In this document: positions 61,512-64,000 of the stretch, piece by piece
Numbering within the stretch: the stretch's first letter is position 1
Layout of the letters: every line of letters begins with the position of its first letter
From: an uncultured Paracoccaceae bacterium
GTDB lineage: Bacteria; Pseudomonadota; Alphaproteobacteria; Rhodobacterales; Rhodobacteraceae
Assembly (NCBI GenBank): GCA_951812305.1
Contig: CATOSB010000008.1
Span: 682,001 to 746,000 of the forward strand
Reading direction: 5' to 3'
Length of the DNA stretch: 64,000 nucleotides
Made by a program: the position numbers and the translations under genes
Notes under the pieces: generated by a model
Seen by the model: only the letters and a program-made list of their open reading frames with translations
Database searches by the model: none
Told to the model about the DNA's origin: nothing

Positions 61512-63062
61512 TTAAGCCCGTTTATACATGCGGATCAGGTCGCGCCGCATTCGATTGAGTTTGTTATACCGTTCTTCGGTCAGGGCGACATTCTGATCAT
61601 TGGGCTCAAACACCGCAGACGCCGAATTGCCGAGCGCCGCAGCCGCGTCCCAAACACTTTCGGCCCATCCAAGTGTCGGCGACGCCATTGCTGCCGCGCC
61701 AATAACACCGCTCATCCTGGTGTTGCCCACATGGATCGGTCGGTTCAGCGTGTCAGACAGCATTTGCGCCAGATGCGGGTTCGCTGCGGCGCCACCGACC
61801 AACGGCACCGGCCCAGATTGCCGAACGCCGCGTTCCCGCAACACCTTTTCAAACGCCCAGCGGGTGTTGAACGCGACACCTTCAATCACGCTTCGCTTTA
61901 CAGCATCCAACCCGTGGCGCAAGGCAAGCCCAACAAACGCGCCGCGCAGCTTTTCTTCATCCACCGGCACCCGTTCGCCCGCCAGCCACGGCACAAAATA
62001 CGGGTCATCGGGCTGCGGTGCGCCAAATTCGCCATAGAAGTCCTCCAAGCCCTCTTCGGCATCACGTTGGCGCGGGTCGAACCCTTCGGCCAGCCAAGAC
62101 AATGCTGCACCTGCGCTTTCCTGAGTCGCGATCAGAAGCGGGCGGTGGCCAATCGACGAGGTGATCGTAGCATAGGAATTGGCCACGCTCAGAACGCGAC
62201 GGTCAAAGAACCCGGCCACCCAGCTTGAGGTGGACATGCAGATATGCAGCTCTCCATCCCCCACGGCGCCGGATCCGATGGCTGTCGCACTAACATCGCC
62301 GCCGCCGCCCAAAACCGGAATGTCGCGTTTCAGGCCGAGCTGCGCCGCTGCTGCATCCGTCAATCCGCCAACAACCGCGCCGCCATCGACGATTTTTGGC
62401 AATTTTTCCTGCGGAATGCCCACACGGTGGGTCAGTGCATCTGACCATCCTTCGCGCCCGCGCCGCGTGTCCATCAGCCAAGTCAGGTTGGCGCTGTCCG
62501 AGGTGGTGGTAAATTCACCGGTCGCACGATGCAAAAGCCAGTCTTTGACGTCGAGAAGGTAGTTGGCGTTGGCAAAAACCTCCGGCTCATTTTCCTTGAC
62601 CCACAGCATTTTGCCGATTGGGTCCATGCCGTTATGTGACGGCGCGCCGTTGGCCAGCGGTAACCAGCGTGCCAACGCACCGATGCCGTATCCTGATACT
62701 TTCGGAAACCCGCCAAGCACGCGCTGCATCAGCGGCGCGGACCGCTTGTCGAGCCACACAAGGGCAGGGCGCATTGCCGCGCCACGTGCGTCAGCACAAA
62801 CCAACCCACACATCTGGGCGCAGAACACAATCGCGCCTGCACGCTCTGAAAGGTCCGGAATTGTTCCCTGCAATCGCCCGATTCCACGTGCCAGCGCGCT
62901 CCACCAATCTTCCGGTGTCTGCTCGGCCATGCTGGGCCCGGGAAGGTTCAGCGGATAGGTTTCGGTTGCATCCGCCACCAAATGCAAATCACCATCGACA
63001 GCGCCGACTTTCACGCCGGATGTTCCAAAGTCGGCTGCTATTATCAGATCATGTTCTGGCAT
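61512..63062 (-). CDS. FGGY-family carbohydrate kinase (xylulokinase-like)
   Basis: 516 aa from ATG 63062. N-terminal ATPase lobe: LIIAADFGTSGVKVGAVDGD; MAEQTPEDWWSALARGIG and GLVCADARGAAMRPALVWLDKR as in xylulokinases. C-terminal lobe: VPLVGGAAANPHLAQMLSDTLNRPIHV, the FGGY signature region. It phosphorylates a pentulose, polyol or related sugar. No isomerase or sugar transporter is adjacent. The partner is a phosphatidyltransferase, hinting at a phospholipid headgroup such as a polyol phosphate; this is speculative. Confidence 0.88.
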   Translation of the reverse strand: MPEHDLIIAADFGTSGVKVGAVDGDLHLVADATETYPLNLPGPSMAEQTPEDWWSALARGIGRLQGTIPDLSERAGAIVFCAQMCGLVCADARGAAMRPALVWLDKRSAPLMQRVLGGFPKVSGYGIGALARWLPLANGAPSHNGMDPIGKMLWVKENEPEVFANANYLLDVKDWLLHRATGEFTTTSDSANLTWLMDTRRGREGWSDALTHRVGIPQEKLPKIVDGGAVVGGLTDAAAAQLGLKRDIPVLGGGGDVSATAIGSGAVGDGELHICMSTSSWVAGFFDRRVLSVANSYATITSSIGHRPLLIATQESAGAALSWLAEGFDPRQRDAEEGLEDFYGEFGAPQPDDPYFVPWLAGERVPVDEEKLRGAFVGLALRHGLDAVKRSVIEGVAFNTRWAFEKVLRERGVRQSGPVPLVGGAAANPHLAQMLSDTLNRPIHVGNTRMSGVIGAAAMASPTLGWAESVWDAAAALGNSASAVFEPNDQNVALTEERYNKLNRMRRDLIRMYKRA

Positions 63063-63153
63063 TATTCGAAGGCTCACCGGCGTCGCGTGGCCCCCATGTG
63101 CCGAACTGCGCCATCCTTGGCAAGCCATCCTCGCGCCGTTAAGGCGGGGTCAG

Positions 63154-64000
63154 TTGAACGGAGCGCGTAATTTGGATCGCGAGTATGATGTCGTGTTCAC
63201 TTGGGTGGATGACGCCTTTCCGGGGTATCTGGAAAGCCTGAACGAATATTCCACCGACAAACGCGATCTCAATCCCAATCGCACCCGCGACAATCTTGAT
63301 CTGATCCGTTACGCGATGCGATCTGTCGCACGGTACCTGCCCGAAGCGCGCCGCATCTATCTGTTCACCTGCCGCCCGCAGGTGCCCACGTGGTTGAACA
63401 CAGATCATCCGAAAATCCGGCTGGTACATCATGACGAAGTGATTTCACGCGACGACTTGCCGACATTCTCAAGCTTCGCCATTGTCAGCCATTTGCATTT
63501 GTTACCCGATCTGACGCAGCGATTCGTTTATTTCGAAGACGACTTTCTCGCCAATTCCCCGAATTTGCTGAATGCTCTATCGGACGATGACGGTCAGCCC
63601 GTTGTACATTTCGGTCGCCACTGGATTGCTCCGGCGGCGAAGTTGAACACAAAAACGTCCAGCCCGTGGAACCTCGCACTCGCAAACGCGGACGGACTGC
63701 TGTCCGAGCGATTCCGGCCGGGACCGAGGCGGCAGGCCATACACGGCCCGCAATTGTTTGATCGTGACATCTGGGCAGCGGCGATTGCCGACTTCCCCGA
63801 CGTATTTAAGGCAACGCGCAAGGCCAGGTTCCGGGCAGGCAACGGCATACCGCCAGAGCAGTTCATTCCGCACTATGCCGTGGAAACGGGTCAGGCGGAA
63901 CTGGCGCCGATGAAGCAGGCGCGCAAGGTAGAAGGCTATGTCAGCCTGGAAAATTTCCTACCGTGGACATGGATGCAGCTGAAAACCGTGGAACGCCGCA
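63154..64000 (+). CDS. Stealth-family sugar phosphotransferase (5' part; runs off the window)
   Basis: At least 282 aa, open to the edge. The likely start is TTG 63154 after AAGGCGGGG. Stealth conserved regions are visible: CR1 DVVFTWVDDAFPGY; CR2 RDNLDLIRYAMRSVARYLPEARRIYLFT, then PTWLNTDHPKIRLVHHDEV; the FVYFEDDFL acidic patch; and a later CR3-like segment (HGPQLFDRDIW). Stealth proteins transfer sugar-1-phosphates in capsule or exopolysaccharide synthesis. It is divergent from the FGGY kinase gene with a 91-base gap. Confidence 0.87.
   Translation, partial: MNGARNLDREYDVVFTWVDDAFPGYLESLNEYSTDKRDLNPNRTRDNLDLIRYAMRSVARYLPEARRIYLFTCRPQVPTWLNTDHPKIRLVHHDEVISRDDLPTFSSFAIVSHLHLLPDLTQRFVYFEDDFLANSPNLLNALSDDDGQPVVHFGRHWIAPAAKLNTKTSSPWNLALANADGLLSERFRPGPRRQAIHGPQLFDRDIWAAAIADFPDVFKATRKARFRAGNGIPPEQFIPHYAVETGQAELAPMKQARKVEGYVSLENFLPWTWMQLKTVERR

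Overview
The window looks like a chromosomal segment of a GC-rich alphaproteobacterium, most likely of the Rhodobacteraceae (Roseobacter group). The reasons are the transporter repertoire (tripartite tricarboxylate, TRAP and Opp-type ABC systems), the purM-purN-rnd and zwf-pgl-pgi blocks, a cobalamin block with cbiD-cobK and cobA-cobB, and a recurring intergenic double-hairpin element. This assignment is inference from gene content; no rRNA or marker comparison was possible.

Layout. 1-3.3 kb: end of tctB and a tctA split by an IS66-type element. 3.3-10 kb: a leftward catabolic set (GntR regulator, isopropylmalate-dehydrogenase-like enzyme, OtnK-type acid-sugar kinase, TIM-barrel isomerase, Gfo/Idh/MocA oxidoreductase), with a second, inverted IS66 copy in the 3' end of otnK. 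10-13.2 kb: divergent TRAP operon dctP-dctQ(frameshifted)-dctM plus a 40-aa membrane protein. 13.3-18.6 kb: LysR regulator facing a VOC-GST-hemerythrin-MATE operon whose MATE gene is split by an IS4-type element. 19-23.5 kb: Old Yellow Enzyme, YfcG-like GST, cupin and a RACo-like [2Fe-2S]/ASKHA protein. 23.5-29 kb: aspartic protease, MarC and an ABC-F gene wrecked by a frameshift and by two nested IS630 elements. 29-36 kb: ndk, an oppFDCB-substrate-binding-protein operon and a CAT-anticodon tRNA. 36-43 kb: purM, purN, rnd, a glycosyltransferase-like gene, VOC, HNH and an outer-membrane-like protein. 43-49 kb: overlapping cbiD-cobK-alkA-esterase facing cobA-cobB-MFS. 49-55.4 kb: radical SAM protein, then zwf-pgl-pgi with a third IS630 element at the pgi stop codon. 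55.6-64 kb: DUF3179 protein, lytic transglycosylase, cyclic-peptide-type ABC exporter, two membrane proteins, FGGY kinase and the start of a Stealth-type phosphotransferase.

The dominant theme is recent insertion-sequence traffic. Six elements lie in 64 kb and all have readable target duplications, so the original genes can be rebuilt to the base (tctA 492 aa, otnK 423 aa, the MATE gene 465 aa, pgi ending two codons after the junction). Two hits (otnK, pgi) fall in the last codons and probably leave working enzymes with foreign tails. Three (tctA, MATE, ABC-F) destroy the gene.

The best candidates for something undescribed are the acid-sugar catabolic set with its TRAP importer, the A7 frameshift sites shared by two different IS630 transposases, the composite double-hairpin repeat with covarying stems, and the small membrane protein behind dctM. 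I found no CRISPR array, prophage or clear defence system.
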